Below are positions 18,155 through 28,047 of a stretch of 64,000 nucleotides of DNA, piece by piece. Position 1 is the first letter of the stretch. Each line of letters opens with the position of its first letter. A model generated the notes under the pieces. It ran no database searches and had not been told where the DNA came from. It saw nothing but the letters and a program-made list of their open reading frames with translations. The stretch lies in contig NZ_JHZC01000008.1 of NCBI RefSeq assembly GCF_000621125.1, positions 275,359 to 339,358 of the forward strand, written 5' to 3'. The stretch is from Maribacter antarcticus DSM 21422 (GTDB lineage: Bacteria; Bacteroidota; Bacteroidia; Flavobacteriales; Flavobacteriaceae). The translations under genes and the position numbers were made by a program.

Positions 18155-20539
18155 ATGCTACTTAACCACTTAAGATTATCGTTTCGAAACCTATGGAAGA
18201 ACAGAATGCTCTCCTTTTTAAATCTTCTGGGGCTGAGCATTGGAATAGGAAGTGTGTTAACGCTAATGTTTTCCACATACGCTTATTACATTGCCGATGA
18301 TAATATTGTCGAACAAGAGCAAATTTACTATGTAAAAACTCATCTAAATGACGGAAACGACTATAATGAGGCCGTTTATCCGTTACTAGATAAAATAATT
18401 AGTACCTCTCCCGAGGTAGAGGCGGGCACCCATTTGCATGGCTGGGGAAATATTTGGTTGGAAGTAGGGGATACCGAATTTCAGAAAGAGCCGAACTATG
18501 CCGAGCCCGATTTTTTTGAAGTTTTTGGACTACCATTAAAACACGGAAATCAAAGTACGGCCTTAACCGAAAAGTATTCTATAGTCTTGACCGATAAGGT
18601 AAGTCAGCAAATTTATGGGGCCACAAATCCAGTGGGAAAGACGTTACTAGCTGCCGATACCCTAAACCTGACCGTAACAGGAGTTCTAGAGCCCATTAGT
18701 CCCTATTCTTCTTTCAGGATGGGGGTTTTACTGCCGAATACCTTGTTAAAAGACAATCCTATTTTTAAAAGGCAGACAAATTGGGGCAATAGTTTTTCGC
18801 CCCTATTTCTAAAGTTACGTCCTGATGCTGATATTCCGCAATTAGAAAGCAGAATTAATCAATTGGTACAGGATAATTATTCGGACCCTACCGTTATTTC
18901 AAGAATGGAACTGATGCCGCATAAAGAACTGCGAATTGACAATATTCCTGTAGTAGGTATTATTATTGGCGGCAATATGGCTACTTCATTTTTTGTGCTG
19001 CTATTGGTGCTGGTAAACCTATTGAATTTGAATACTTCTACCATGTTCAGGAGAACTAAGGATATTGCGGTCAGGAAAATATTGGGCGGAAGTAAAAAAG
19101 GTGTAATCACCCAGTTTTGTTTGGAAAATGGTATTTTAGTTTTGTTGTCTATATTAATTTCTGGCGGACTCTTCCTCGGCGTTTTGTTGCCTCAGTTGAA
19201 TGGTGTCTTTGGTGCCGATTTTGGTACTATAAACTTTAGTTTTACAGATGACTACCCCGTGGTGTTAGGGGCTGTAGCATTAGGGCTGGCAGTAACTTTG
19301 GTGGTAGGTATTTCACCCACGCTGCGTTTTGTTTCTTTGCCAGTTTCCCAAGGGATTAAAGGAAAAATAGATAGTGCAAAAGGAAATTTCTTCTTTAAAA
19401 ACACTTTTATCATTCTTCAATTTTCTATTGCCATACTTTTTATCTGTGTCGCCATTATTTTGAATAGTCAGATTGGATTTATGAAAAAGGCCGATTTAGG
19501 CTTTGAGCGCGAAAATATTATCGTAGGCAACATCGACCTTGATTATAAAAATATTGATGCCGCAAGCTCTAATTTTAATGTCCTTTTGGATGATTTAGAG
19601 GCCAATCCCTATGTCACTAATGTGAGCACGAGTCAGGCTATTCCATCTGATTATTACTTTAATTACACTAGCTTTTACGATGCCAATACAGATACCGATG
19701 TGCGCATTCGTCGCTCCTATACGGATGACGGTTACTTGGAAACCCTTAAAATTCCGATAGTGGAAGGTAGGGATTTTGATAGTGTAAGGGACAATGGAGC
19801 CGAGCGCGCTGTAATCATCAATCGCAGCGCCATGGAAGCTTTTGGGTGGCTATCCATTGAAGGAAAACGTCTAAAGTGGAAGAATGATGATTCTAACGGT
19901 CACCGAATTGTAGGTGTAATGGAAGATTTTCATTATCAGGACTTACAGAATGTAGTAGAACCTTTGGTACATTATTACAATGACGAAAAAGATTTGGCAG
20001 CACATCGCTATCTCAGCGTCCGCGTCGTGGAAGGACATGAAAAAGCAGTACAAGATATCATGGCAGCTGCCTTTGCCAAAATAGATTCTAGAAAAACCTT
20101 TGCCCAAAGCTTCCTGACTGAAAAAGTAAGTGGTCAATACCGCTTGATAGAAGGTATGCTGAAAACAGTCAATATAGTAGCCTTGCTGACCATTTTTATT
20201 TCCTGCTTGGGCATGTTCGGACTTATTTCCTTCATGGCAAAAAGAAGGATAAAAGAAATAGGCATCCGTAAGGTATTGGGCGCAGGTGTTTTGAAAATAG
20301 TGGTATTACTGTCTAAAGACTATATCCTACTCGTAGGTATTGGAGCACTGATTGCCTTTCCTATTGCTTGGTATATGATGAACGCTTGGCTGGGCAGTTT
20401 CGCCTATAGTATTTCCATACAATGGTGGATGTTTGCTTTGGCAGGACTCATCGCTTTTGTAATCACATCGGTAACCTTGGGGATACAGGCAGTAAAATCA
20501 GCCACCGTTAATCCTGTGCAGAGTTTACGGTCTGAATAA
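18155..20539 (+). CDS. ABC transporter permease 8 (MacB_PCD/FtsX, 794 aa)
   Basis: The open frame reaches back to a GTG at 18131, but I choose ATG 18155 because MLLNHLRLSFRNLWKN then aligns residue for residue with the family start; the extra eight codons would come from the inserted repeat. TM1 is about 21-41. The first FtsX block, near 273-315, has FRRTKDIAVRKILGG, more diverged than most. The second, from about 672, has KRRIKEIGIRKVLGAG, and the tail is NPVQSLRSE. It is the first gene of a likely three-permease unit: permease 9 follows after 29 bp and permease 10 after a further 52 bp. Confidence 0.9.
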   Translation: MLLNHLRLSFRNLWKNRMLSFLNLLGLSIGIGSVLTLMFSTYAYYIADDNIVEQEQIYYVKTHLNDGNDYNEAVYPLLDKIISTSPEVEAGTHLHGWGNIWLEVGDTEFQKEPNYAEPDFFEVFGLPLKHGNQSTALTEKYSIVLTDKVSQQIYGATNPVGKTLLAADTLNLTVTGVLEPISPYSSFRMGVLLPNTLLKDNPIFKRQTNWGNSFSPLFLKLRPDADIPQLESRINQLVQDNYSDPTVISRMELMPHKELRIDNIPVVGIIIGGNMATSFFVLLLVLVNLLNLNTSTMFRRTKDIAVRKILGGSKKGVITQFCLENGILVLLSILISGGLFLGVLLPQLNGVFGADFGTINFSFTDDYPVVLGAVALGLAVTLVVGISPTLRFVSLPVSQGIKGKIDSAKGNFFFKNTFIILQFSIAILFICVAIILNSQIGFMKKADLGFERENIIVGNIDLDYKNIDAASSNFNVLLDDLEANPYVTNVSTSQAIPSDYYFNYTSFYDANTDTDVRIRRSYTDDGYLETLKIPIVEGRDFDSVRDNGAERAVIINRSAMEAFGWLSIEGKRLKWKNDDSNGHRIVGVMEDFHYQDLQNVVEPLVHYYNDEKDLAAHRYLSVRVVEGHEKAVQDIMAAAFAKIDSRKTFAQSFLTEKVSGQYRLIEGMLKTVNIVALLTIFISCLGMFGLISFMAKRRIKEIGIRKVLGAGVLKIVVLLSKDYILLVGIGALIAFPIAWYMMNAWLGSFAYSISIQWWMFALAGLIAFVITSVTLGIQAVKSATVNPVQSLRSE

Positions 20540-20568
20540 ATTATTCATCAATCAAAAAACGAAATAGT

Positions 20569-22950
20569 ATGTTTAAAAATCATATTAAAATCGCCTTGCG
20601 GAACTTGAAGAGCAATCGGTTGTTTTCCGCTATAAACATTATTGGACTATCTATTGGTTTGGCGATAGTGATATTATTATTCCTTCATATTTCGCATGAG
20701 CGAAGCTTTGATACGATGTTCTCTAAAAAGGACCGCATACATAGAGTTTTGGTAGAGACTGATGGCGATTTTGGTTTTGACATATGGGCAACTGCGCCAC
20801 CAGTAACCGCTACCGCACTAAAAGAGGAGGTGACCAATATTGAAACTGCCGCAAGGGTGTTTAAGCATGACTTTGGGGGAACTACCTCCGTCAGGGTAAA
20901 TGATGAGAATTTCACAGAGGACCTATTTTATTGGGTTGATAAGGAGCTGCTATCCATGTTCGATGTAGAATTAGTAGAGAAGAATGGTACAAACCCATTG
21001 GAAAGACCTAATACGGTGCTTTTGTCACAAACTGCTGCTGCACTTTATTTTAAGGGAGAGAACCCTATGGGGAAGACTATAAAAATAGATAATAGCAAGG
21101 AACTGGAGGTTACCGGTATATATAAGGATTTCCCTAAAAATAGCAGTATAGACGCAAAGGTATTGGCATCGAGCAACGGCTATTGGTTTTACGATAGAAA
21201 AACATGGTCCAATGCTAGTTTTGAAACCTATGTGTTACTAAAGGACAAGGTAACATTGGAAGCCACCAAGAAGCAAATGGGAATAATGTTGGATGCCAAT
21301 GTAGAAAAAGAGGAACAGTGGTATCAGTTTTCGTTACAGCCCTTAAATGAAATACATCTGTATTCTGCGACGTACGGTAATTCATACGTATCACGGATAG
21401 GAGACATCAATGAGGTGCTCAACCTTAGTTATCTAGCGGTTCTCATTCTTTTGATTGCCTGTATGAACTATATGAACCTTACCACGGCACAGTCACAGAA
21501 ACGGTCTAAAGAAGTGGGTATGAGCAAAACTTTGGGCGCATCTTCGCAATCTCTTGTAGCACGTTTTTATATAGAAACGGGACTAATCACGGCAATTTCT
21601 ATTGTTTTGGGGTTTGTTTTGGCCGTTTTAGTATTGCCTGGTTTCAATAATATCACCAATCAAGAATTAGAGATAGGTGTATTGTTCAATAGTTCGTTTT
21701 TAATGATCATCATTGGGATTTGGTTAGTCACGACCTTAGTTTCTGGATTGTACCCCTCTTTATATCTATCTCGGTTTATGCCTAAGGAGATTCTTTCTCC
21801 TTCCTTAAAACAGGGGAAAGGTAATACACTGGTAAGAAAAGGTCTTGTGGTGCTTCAGTTTGCAGCATCTGCCGCCTTAATCGTTGGGGTATTGGTCATT
21901 TACCAACAATCCCAATTTATTCAGAATAAAAACCTAGGTTTTAAGCCAGATAACGTTGTGGCAATTTCTGTAAAGGGACTGCGAGGTGCGGAAAACAAAA
22001 ATGCCTTAGTAACAGAATTTAATAGTTTGGTAGATGTATCATCTGTTGCCTTTGCTCAAGGCTATCCTGGAATTGATGTAAGTGGACGTGTTTTGCGTAA
22101 AACTGTTACCCAAAAACAATCCTTAAACATACAAACGAATGTGGCCGATGCAGCGGTTTTAGACGTGCTTAGATTAAAACTATTGGCAGGAACTACATTG
22201 CCGAAAAATAAAAACGAAAAAGATACCTTAGTGGAAGTCGTATTGAATAAAAAAGCAGTTCAGTATTTGGGTTTTTCACCTGAAGAAGCCATCGGGAAAG
22301 AGGTTTACATTGGGGTACCTAATACGATAGTTGGCGTGGTAGATGATTTTAATTACGAATCTTTGCATCAACCTATTGGTGCGTATGCCTTTCATAATAA
22401 TACAGATGAAGGTAAATCGTATATGCTAGTCCGTTTTAAAACGGGTAATCTAAGTAATACGATGGAACAGTTAAAGGGAGCTTTTACAAAGGTCTTGCCA
22501 ACGCTAGATTTTAGCTATTCCTTTCTAGATCAGCAACTAGAAAAATTATACGAGCGTGAAAAGCGTGCCGGTCAAATAAGCATCATTTTCTGTCTATTGG
22601 CCATTTTTGTTGCCGCAATGGGACTTTTTGGTCTAACTGCTTTTATGGCGGAACAAAGAAGAAAGGAAATTGGGATACGAAAAGTACTAGGTGCCTCCAT
22701 AGTAACGATCACTCGATTGCTAACCATCGACTTTACTAAATTAGTACTTATCTCCATCGCGCTTGCTTTTCCATTAGCTTATATATTGATGAATAACTGG
22801 TTGGAAGGTTTTGCCTATCACATAGATATCCCTTGGTGGATTTTCGTGCTGGCCGGTTTTGTCGCGATAGGGATTGCACTTTTCACGGTGAGTTTTCAAG
22901 CCATAAAAGCAGCCCTAGCGAATCCGGTTAAGAGTTTAAGGACGGAGTAA
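20569..22950 (+). CDS. ABC transporter permease 9 (MacB_PCD/FtsX, 793 aa)
   Basis: Second gene of the unit from module D, with only 29 bp between it and permease 8. TM1 is in INIIGLSIGLAIVILLFL. The first FtsX block (about 282-323) reads AQSQKRSKEVGMSKTLGAS, where the usual Arg before Lys is Ser. The second, from about 670, is standard (EQRRKEIGIRKVLGAS), and the tail is NPVKSLRTE. The leader ATCAATCAAAAAACGAAATAG is A-rich and lacks a Shine-Dalgarno sequence, as is usual in Bacteroidota. The ATG is fixed by MFKNHIKIALRNLKSNR. Confidence 0.92.
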   Translation: MFKNHIKIALRNLKSNRLFSAINIIGLSIGLAIVILLFLHISHERSFDTMFSKKDRIHRVLVETDGDFGFDIWATAPPVTATALKEEVTNIETAARVFKHDFGGTTSVRVNDENFTEDLFYWVDKELLSMFDVELVEKNGTNPLERPNTVLLSQTAAALYFKGENPMGKTIKIDNSKELEVTGIYKDFPKNSSIDAKVLASSNGYWFYDRKTWSNASFETYVLLKDKVTLEATKKQMGIMLDANVEKEEQWYQFSLQPLNEIHLYSATYGNSYVSRIGDINEVLNLSYLAVLILLIACMNYMNLTTAQSQKRSKEVGMSKTLGASSQSLVARFYIETGLITAISIVLGFVLAVLVLPGFNNITNQELEIGVLFNSSFLMIIIGIWLVTTLVSGLYPSLYLSRFMPKEILSPSLKQGKGNTLVRKGLVVLQFAASAALIVGVLVIYQQSQFIQNKNLGFKPDNVVAISVKGLRGAENKNALVTEFNSLVDVSSVAFAQGYPGIDVSGRVLRKTVTQKQSLNIQTNVADAAVLDVLRLKLLAGTTLPKNKNEKDTLVEVVLNKKAVQYLGFSPEEAIGKEVYIGVPNTIVGVVDDFNYESLHQPIGAYAFHNNTDEGKSYMLVRFKTGNLSNTMEQLKGAFTKVLPTLDFSYSFLDQQLEKLYEREKRAGQISIIFCLLAIFVAAMGLFGLTAFMAEQRRKEIGIRKVLGASIVTITRLLTIDFTKLVLISIALAFPLAYILMNNWLEGFAYHIDIPWWIFVLAGFVAIGIALFTVSFQAIKAALANPVKSLRTE

Positions 22951-23002
22951 GTCAATAATCAAATCCGAAAGGGATAGATGCATCTTAAAAAAATAGAAAC
23001 CT

Positions 23003-25453
23003 ATGTTTAAAAATAATCTAAAAATAGCTTTGAGAAACATCTTAAAAAATAAGGTGTTTTCTTTAATCAATATTATTGGTCTGTCCATTGGTTTAAGTGC
23101 GGCTTTTGTCATTGGAGCGATTATTTATTACGACATGACCTTTGACAAGTTCCATTCGGATAGCAAACGTATCTACAGAATCACGACAGCATTCTTGAGT
23201 CCAGAAGGTGATTTTTATAATGCAGGGGTAACGGTTCCTTTGGCAGGAGCCCTTAGCGATTTGAATATGCCCGAACTGGAAACAGTAGCACCATTTTTTA
23301 CTGCATACCCATTACGTGTAGAGAACAAGAAGCTGGATTTTAGCTTTAAAAATCCTGAGTTTGTTATCTATGCAGATGACGACTATTTTAGGACCTTGGA
23401 CTATATCTGGTTGGCCGGCACTCAAAAAGAGGCATTGAGTGCACCCAATACGGTTGTACTTTCCGAAGCTCGGGCTCAAATATATTTTCCAGATCAAGAA
23501 CTTACCTCACTTATCGGTAAAACTTTAATTTATAACGATACCATTCCTGCCCTAGTAACCGGTATAGTCGCCAACTTTACCCAGAGAACCGATTTGGTCT
23601 TTGAGGAATTCCTCTCCTTAAAAACGGCAGATGTACAGGATATGACCAGTGCCGTCGTAGATGCGCATTGGCATAATACCAACTCTGCTTCTCAATTGTT
23701 TGTAAAACTTACCCCAAACGCCAGTAAAATCGAAGTTCAAAAAGTGTTGGATGGCATATCCAAAGAACATGAAGCAAAGGAACGCGTAGCAATAGGCCGG
23801 TCTAATTCCTTTTATATGCAACCCTTGTCCGACTTACATTTTGATAGTAACTATAATACCTTTGATTTTGATGATCAGAGGGCAAGTCTTCTGGTGCTTA
23901 GAAATTTAGGGCTCGTCGCGTTATTTTTACTTCTCTTAGGCTGTATTAATTTTATCAATCTTAATACTGCGCAGGCTTCACAGCGTGCCAAAGAAATTGG
24001 GATTCGTAAAACCTTAGGTTCGTCTAAAAAACAATTGATTTTCCAGTTTTTGGGCGAGACGCTATTATTAACAATGGCGGCAGGGGCGCTGTCCTTAGTT
24101 TTAGCAAATGGACTGCTCGGTATTTTTAGTGATTATATTCCGGCTGGTATCGATCTTAGTTTGTATTATGATGCCTTGCCTATCTTAGGTATTGTGACCT
24201 TATTGCTTATAGTTACCTTACTTTCGGGTTTTTATCCCGCATTAATCTTATCGGGCTACAAACCTATTTCCGTCTTAAAAAATGAGGGGGTAAAAGCAAA
24301 TCAGCGTGCTGGGCTTCGGAAGTACTTGACGGTATTCCAGTTTTCTATTGCACAGATTTTTATTATCGCGACACTTTTGGTAGGGAAACAGCTGCACTAT
24401 ATAATGAAAAAGGACATGGGTTTCAAGACTGATGCCATTGCTTATTTCTATACGCCTTGGAGCGACCCTGCACCAGAGAAGAAAGAACGCTTTATTGCCA
24501 AATTGGAAGCCTTGCCTATGATTACCGAGGTAACCTTAGGAGGGAATCCACCGGCATCTTTTAGTACCCATTCTATGGGTGTATTATTTCAACAGGGCGA
24601 TCAGGAAGTCAACTCAGATTTACAGCTCATTTATGGCGATGCCGATTATTTCAATATCTACGGCCTTCAATTACTTGCAGGTCGGTTACCGCTCAATGAT
24701 ACCATACGAGAATATGTAGTGAATCAAACCTATTTAAAGCAATTAGGTATTGAAAATCCGGAAAGTATCATTGGAAAGACATTTAAGGCAGATGATGAGA
24801 ACCACCCCATTGTAGGGGTAATGCAAGATTTTCATCAGCGTTCTTTAAAGACAAAAATAGAACCCATGGCATTTACGGGCGATACAAATGGGAGTAGACG
24901 TTCTCAATTTAGGGTCGTAAGTTTTAAATTGGCTACAGAACACAGTTCTCAGTGGCCGGAAACCATCGCCCAAATTGAAAGTATTTGGAAGGGTATTTAT
25001 CCAGCTTCCGATTTTGAGCATCGTTTTATGGACGATACCATTGAGCGGTTTTATGCCCAAGAACGCAAAGTTTCTGTGCTCTTGAGATGGGCTACTGGCC
25101 TGGTGATTTTAATTAGTTGTTTAGGGCTTTTGGGATTGGTGATGTACACCACGCAAAGGCGTATCAAGGAAATTGGAATCCGAAAAGTAGTAGGGGCTTC
25201 TTTGCTACAACTGAATATGTTGTTGTGTAAAGAGTTTTTGATGGTGGTAGGCGTTGCGTTCTTAATTGCAATACCAATAGCATGGTGGGGCATGTACAAT
25301 TGGTTACAGGGTTTTGCTTTTAAGACCAATATGAGTTGGTGGGTATTTGTGGGTAGCGGACTTGCCATGCTTGTAATCGCTTTGATTATTATAAGTATTA
25401 GAACCATTGCAGCTGCTAGGGTAAATCCTGTAAAAAGCCTTCGGTCCGAATAA
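23003..25453 (+). CDS. ABC transporter permease 10 (MacB_PCD/FtsX, 816 aa)
   Basis: Longest permease of the array. First FtsX block about 296-342 (CINFINLNTAQASQRAKEIGIRKTLGSS is spread over it), fifth helix near YLTVFQFSIAQIFIIATLLV, second block from about 692 (QRRIKEIGIRKVVGASLLQL), tail NPVKSLRSE. The periplasmic cores contain several acidic runs (FDFDDQRA, DADYFNIYG) not seen in neighbours. It ends the unit that starts at module D: operator E begins 6 bp after its stop codon, so termination and the next control region are packed together with no room for a separate terminator. Confidence 0.92.
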   Translation: MFKNNLKIALRNILKNKVFSLINIIGLSIGLSAAFVIGAIIYYDMTFDKFHSDSKRIYRITTAFLSPEGDFYNAGVTVPLAGALSDLNMPELETVAPFFTAYPLRVENKKLDFSFKNPEFVIYADDDYFRTLDYIWLAGTQKEALSAPNTVVLSEARAQIYFPDQELTSLIGKTLIYNDTIPALVTGIVANFTQRTDLVFEEFLSLKTADVQDMTSAVVDAHWHNTNSASQLFVKLTPNASKIEVQKVLDGISKEHEAKERVAIGRSNSFYMQPLSDLHFDSNYNTFDFDDQRASLLVLRNLGLVALFLLLLGCINFINLNTAQASQRAKEIGIRKTLGSSKKQLIFQFLGETLLLTMAAGALSLVLANGLLGIFSDYIPAGIDLSLYYDALPILGIVTLLLIVTLLSGFYPALILSGYKPISVLKNEGVKANQRAGLRKYLTVFQFSIAQIFIIATLLVGKQLHYIMKKDMGFKTDAIAYFYTPWSDPAPEKKERFIAKLEALPMITEVTLGGNPPASFSTHSMGVLFQQGDQEVNSDLQLIYGDADYFNIYGLQLLAGRLPLNDTIREYVVNQTYLKQLGIENPESIIGKTFKADDENHPIVGVMQDFHQRSLKTKIEPMAFTGDTNGSRRSQFRVVSFKLATEHSSQWPETIAQIESIWKGIYPASDFEHRFMDDTIERFYAQERKVSVLLRWATGLVILISCLGLLGLVMYTTQRRIKEIGIRKVVGASLLQLNMLLCKEFLMVVGVAFLIAIPIAWWGMYNWLQGFAFKTNMSWWVFVGSGLAMLVIALIIISIRTIAAARVNPVKSLRSE

Positions 25454-25458
25454 TGGTC

Positions 25459-25497
25459 TGTAAAAATAATGTACAAATACTGTAAAATATTTTGACA
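25459..25497 (+). promoter_or_regulatory. Tandem palindromic operator E (17-5-17)
   Basis: TGTAAAAATAATGTACA (25459-25475), spacer AATAC, then TGTAAAATATTTTGACA (25481-25497). Here the second palindrome is turned round: the imperfect arm (TGACA) is on the right, not the left as in A-D. A site with two similar arms can be read in both directions, so this supports the palindrome reading. The GG of the -24 element is 53 bp downstream. Confidence 0.76.
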
Positions 25498-25548
25498 GTA
25501 TTTGAATTATATGATATTCAAAATATTGAATATCAGTAGGTTGTATTA

Positions 25549-25564
25549 TGGCATAATAATAGGG
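25549..25564 (+). promoter_or_regulatory. Sigma-54-like -24/-12 promoter E
   Basis: TGGCATA-ATAA-TAGGG. It is the weakest match of the five: the last base of the -24 box is A, and the -12 region reads GG where GC is canonical. Spacing and position are conserved, and the -12 dinucleotide ends 33 bp before ATG 25596. Confidence 0.58.
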
Positions 25565-25595
25565 TACGTTTTATAAGAACCACTAAAATCAATTG

Positions 25596-28022
25596 ATGTA
25601 TAAACTGTTCCTAAAAATCGCAACACGATATTTACTTAAGAATAAGCTCTATTCTTTCATTAATATTTTTGGACTGGCTATCGGCATCGCTTCTTTCGTG
25701 CTCATTATGCTCTATGTGAATTACGAACAGAGTTATGATAAATTTGAAGGATCTGAGAACGTTTATCGAGCCTACATGGATTACCTAGAAGGCGATACTT
25801 TTGTAGCAGGAGATGCCCAAACTTATAATTCGACAGGACCTTCTCTAAAGGAGGAATTCCCGGAAGTGTTGGACTACGTTAGATTGTTCTATTTTGAAAA
25901 AATGACCTTTCAACTAGGAGAGCGCATATTAGAAGAGCCGCTAGGTTCATTGGCAGACCCTTCCTACTTTGATATTTTCAACTACCCACTGCTAAAAGGA
26001 GAAAAAGAAAAGGTGCTATCTCAGCCTTATTCTATTGTACTGTCCCAATCTTTTGCACAGAAATTATTTGGAACCGAAGATCCAATGCAAAAAACAATTT
26101 CTGCATTTAGAGATGGGGAAAAAGCAATACTCACCGTAACGGGAGTAATGGTCGATATGCCAAAAACCGCGCATTATAGAAACTCCTTTTTAATATCATA
26201 TGAAACTGAGAAAACGTGGACCTATTATGGCACTGAGATACACGAACTTAATTGGAATGCGAACAATTATTATACGTTTCTAAAACTAGATCCAAATGCC
26301 AACGTATCTCTTTTACGCCAAAAAATAATGGATAGTGATCTAGAGCAAGATACAGAGGAACAACACAATATTGAACCTCTTGAAGATATTCATTTGTATT
26401 CGGATAAGCCCTATGAGGTTTCCGCGAACGGCAGCGTTACCAGAATCAAATTTTTGACGGCCATTGCATTTATTATTCTTATTCTCTCGTGGTTAAATTA
26501 CGTAAACCTTTCCGCTACAAAATCTATGGAGCGTGCAAAGGAAGCGGGTATTCGTAAAGTTTCTGGAGCCCAAAAATCACAACTGATACTTCAATCTTTA
26601 ATTGAATCTATATTGCTAAACATTATTGCTATTTCAATATCCTTAGTGCTGGTGGCTATAACACTGCCCTTGTATAATGCCGTTACTGGTAAGGAGCTCA
26701 GCTCAGGTTTATCAAATATTAGCAGCTTTTTGCCTTACTTCCTTTTTATTTTATTGGGTATGATTCTAGCAGGCCTATATCCTGCACTTTTACTGAGCAG
26801 CTATTCTCCCGCCAAAGCGTTAAAAGGAAAAATACAGACTTCTACACAAGGTTTAGCCATTAGGAAAGGGCTCCTCGTTACCCAGTTTTTAGCTACGATT
26901 GTTTTATTGATAGGCACTATTGTAGTGACCAAACAAATTAATTTTTTGGAAAGTCAGCCCATTGGCACCAACGTCAATCAAGTTATCGCATTAAAGGGTG
27001 AAGTAATAACTGCAAAGGCAGATTCTTTGTTAATTAATGATTACAAGGTTTTGGAGGCAGAGTTGAAAAGACTGCCGTTTGTGGAAAAAGTGGCTATTGC
27101 ACAAACCTATCCTGGCGATAGTTTTGATAATCTATCCTCTACCCGTGGGATTTCATTACCAAATGGGAAACGCGAAGAGGACAAGTTATTCTATACCTAT
27201 CACGTACAGCCCGATTATTTTGATTTAATGGATATTGAATTCTTGGCCGGCGGAACCTTTCTTGCCTCATCGGAAGGGAAGGGACGACAGGTTATAGTCA
27301 ACGAAACCTTTCTTAAGAATATGGGTATCTCATCTGCCGATGATGTGCTGAATAAAACACTTGGGTTTTGGGGCTATGATGAATGGAGGGTAGCCGGTGT
27401 AATTAAGGATTACTATCATTTTGGACTCAAAAGCCCCGTGTTGCCTATGATTATTCGTTATCAGAGTGATGTAAGTAATCTGTTAGTAAAACTAGACCCT
27501 TCTGCGGCATCACTCTCAGGTATCGAATCTTCTATGTCACAAATAAAATTAGTATGGACCCGAATCTTCCCAAAAAGTACGTTCAACTATACTTTTTTAG
27601 ATCAAAAATTTGAAGCACAATACAAAGAAGATAAAGCCTTTGGGTCTGCCTTTCAGGTTTTCACTGTTATAGCAATTCTTATCGCTGCCATGGGCTTGTT
27701 TGGACTTACATCCTACACTGTGGTGCAACGTAAAAAGGAAATAGGCATACGTAAGGTAAATGGGGCGACCATACCACAAGTGCTTGCACTTTTAAATAAG
27801 GATTTTGTTAAATGGGTAGGTGTGGCTTTTGTTATTGCAGTGCCTGTTTCTTGGTATACCATGAATCAATGGTTAGAAGGCTTTGCATACCGCACAACAC
27901 TTAGTTGGTGGGTGTTTGCTTTGGCGGGAATTTCAGCACTTTTAATCGCCTTGTTAACTGTAAGTTGGCAGAGTTTTCAAGCAGCGGTCACCAATCCAGT
28001 AGATTCACTTAGAGATGAATAA
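25596..28022 (+). CDS. ABC transporter permease 11 (MacB_PCD/FtsX, 808 aa)
   Basis: The frame also offers a TTG at 25593, but ATG 25596 gives the normal family start MYKLFLKIATRYLLKNKLYS. First FtsX block about 283-327 with KSMERAKEAGIRKVSGAQKS, second from about 685 with QRKKEIGIRKVNGATIPQV, tail NPVDSLRDE. The VNGA ending of the second motif is shared with permease 7, and the acidic tail SLRDE with permease 12. It heads the last unit of the array, which also holds the DUF2807 gene, permease 12 and the ATPase. Confidence 0.92.
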   Translation: MYKLFLKIATRYLLKNKLYSFINIFGLAIGIASFVLIMLYVNYEQSYDKFEGSENVYRAYMDYLEGDTFVAGDAQTYNSTGPSLKEEFPEVLDYVRLFYFEKMTFQLGERILEEPLGSLADPSYFDIFNYPLLKGEKEKVLSQPYSIVLSQSFAQKLFGTEDPMQKTISAFRDGEKAILTVTGVMVDMPKTAHYRNSFLISYETEKTWTYYGTEIHELNWNANNYYTFLKLDPNANVSLLRQKIMDSDLEQDTEEQHNIEPLEDIHLYSDKPYEVSANGSVTRIKFLTAIAFIILILSWLNYVNLSATKSMERAKEAGIRKVSGAQKSQLILQSLIESILLNIIAISISLVLVAITLPLYNAVTGKELSSGLSNISSFLPYFLFILLGMILAGLYPALLLSSYSPAKALKGKIQTSTQGLAIRKGLLVTQFLATIVLLIGTIVVTKQINFLESQPIGTNVNQVIALKGEVITAKADSLLINDYKVLEAELKRLPFVEKVAIAQTYPGDSFDNLSSTRGISLPNGKREEDKLFYTYHVQPDYFDLMDIEFLAGGTFLASSEGKGRQVIVNETFLKNMGISSADDVLNKTLGFWGYDEWRVAGVIKDYYHFGLKSPVLPMIIRYQSDVSNLLVKLDPSAASLSGIESSMSQIKLVWTRIFPKSTFNYTFLDQKFEAQYKEDKAFGSAFQVFTVIAILIAAMGLFGLTSYTVVQRKKEIGIRKVNGATIPQVLALLNKDFVKWVGVAFVIAVPVSWYTMNQWLEGFAYRTTLSWWVFALAGISALLIALLTVSWQSFQAAVTNPVDSLRDE

Positions 28023-28047
28023 TAACCAATCAAAAAACAAATAAATC

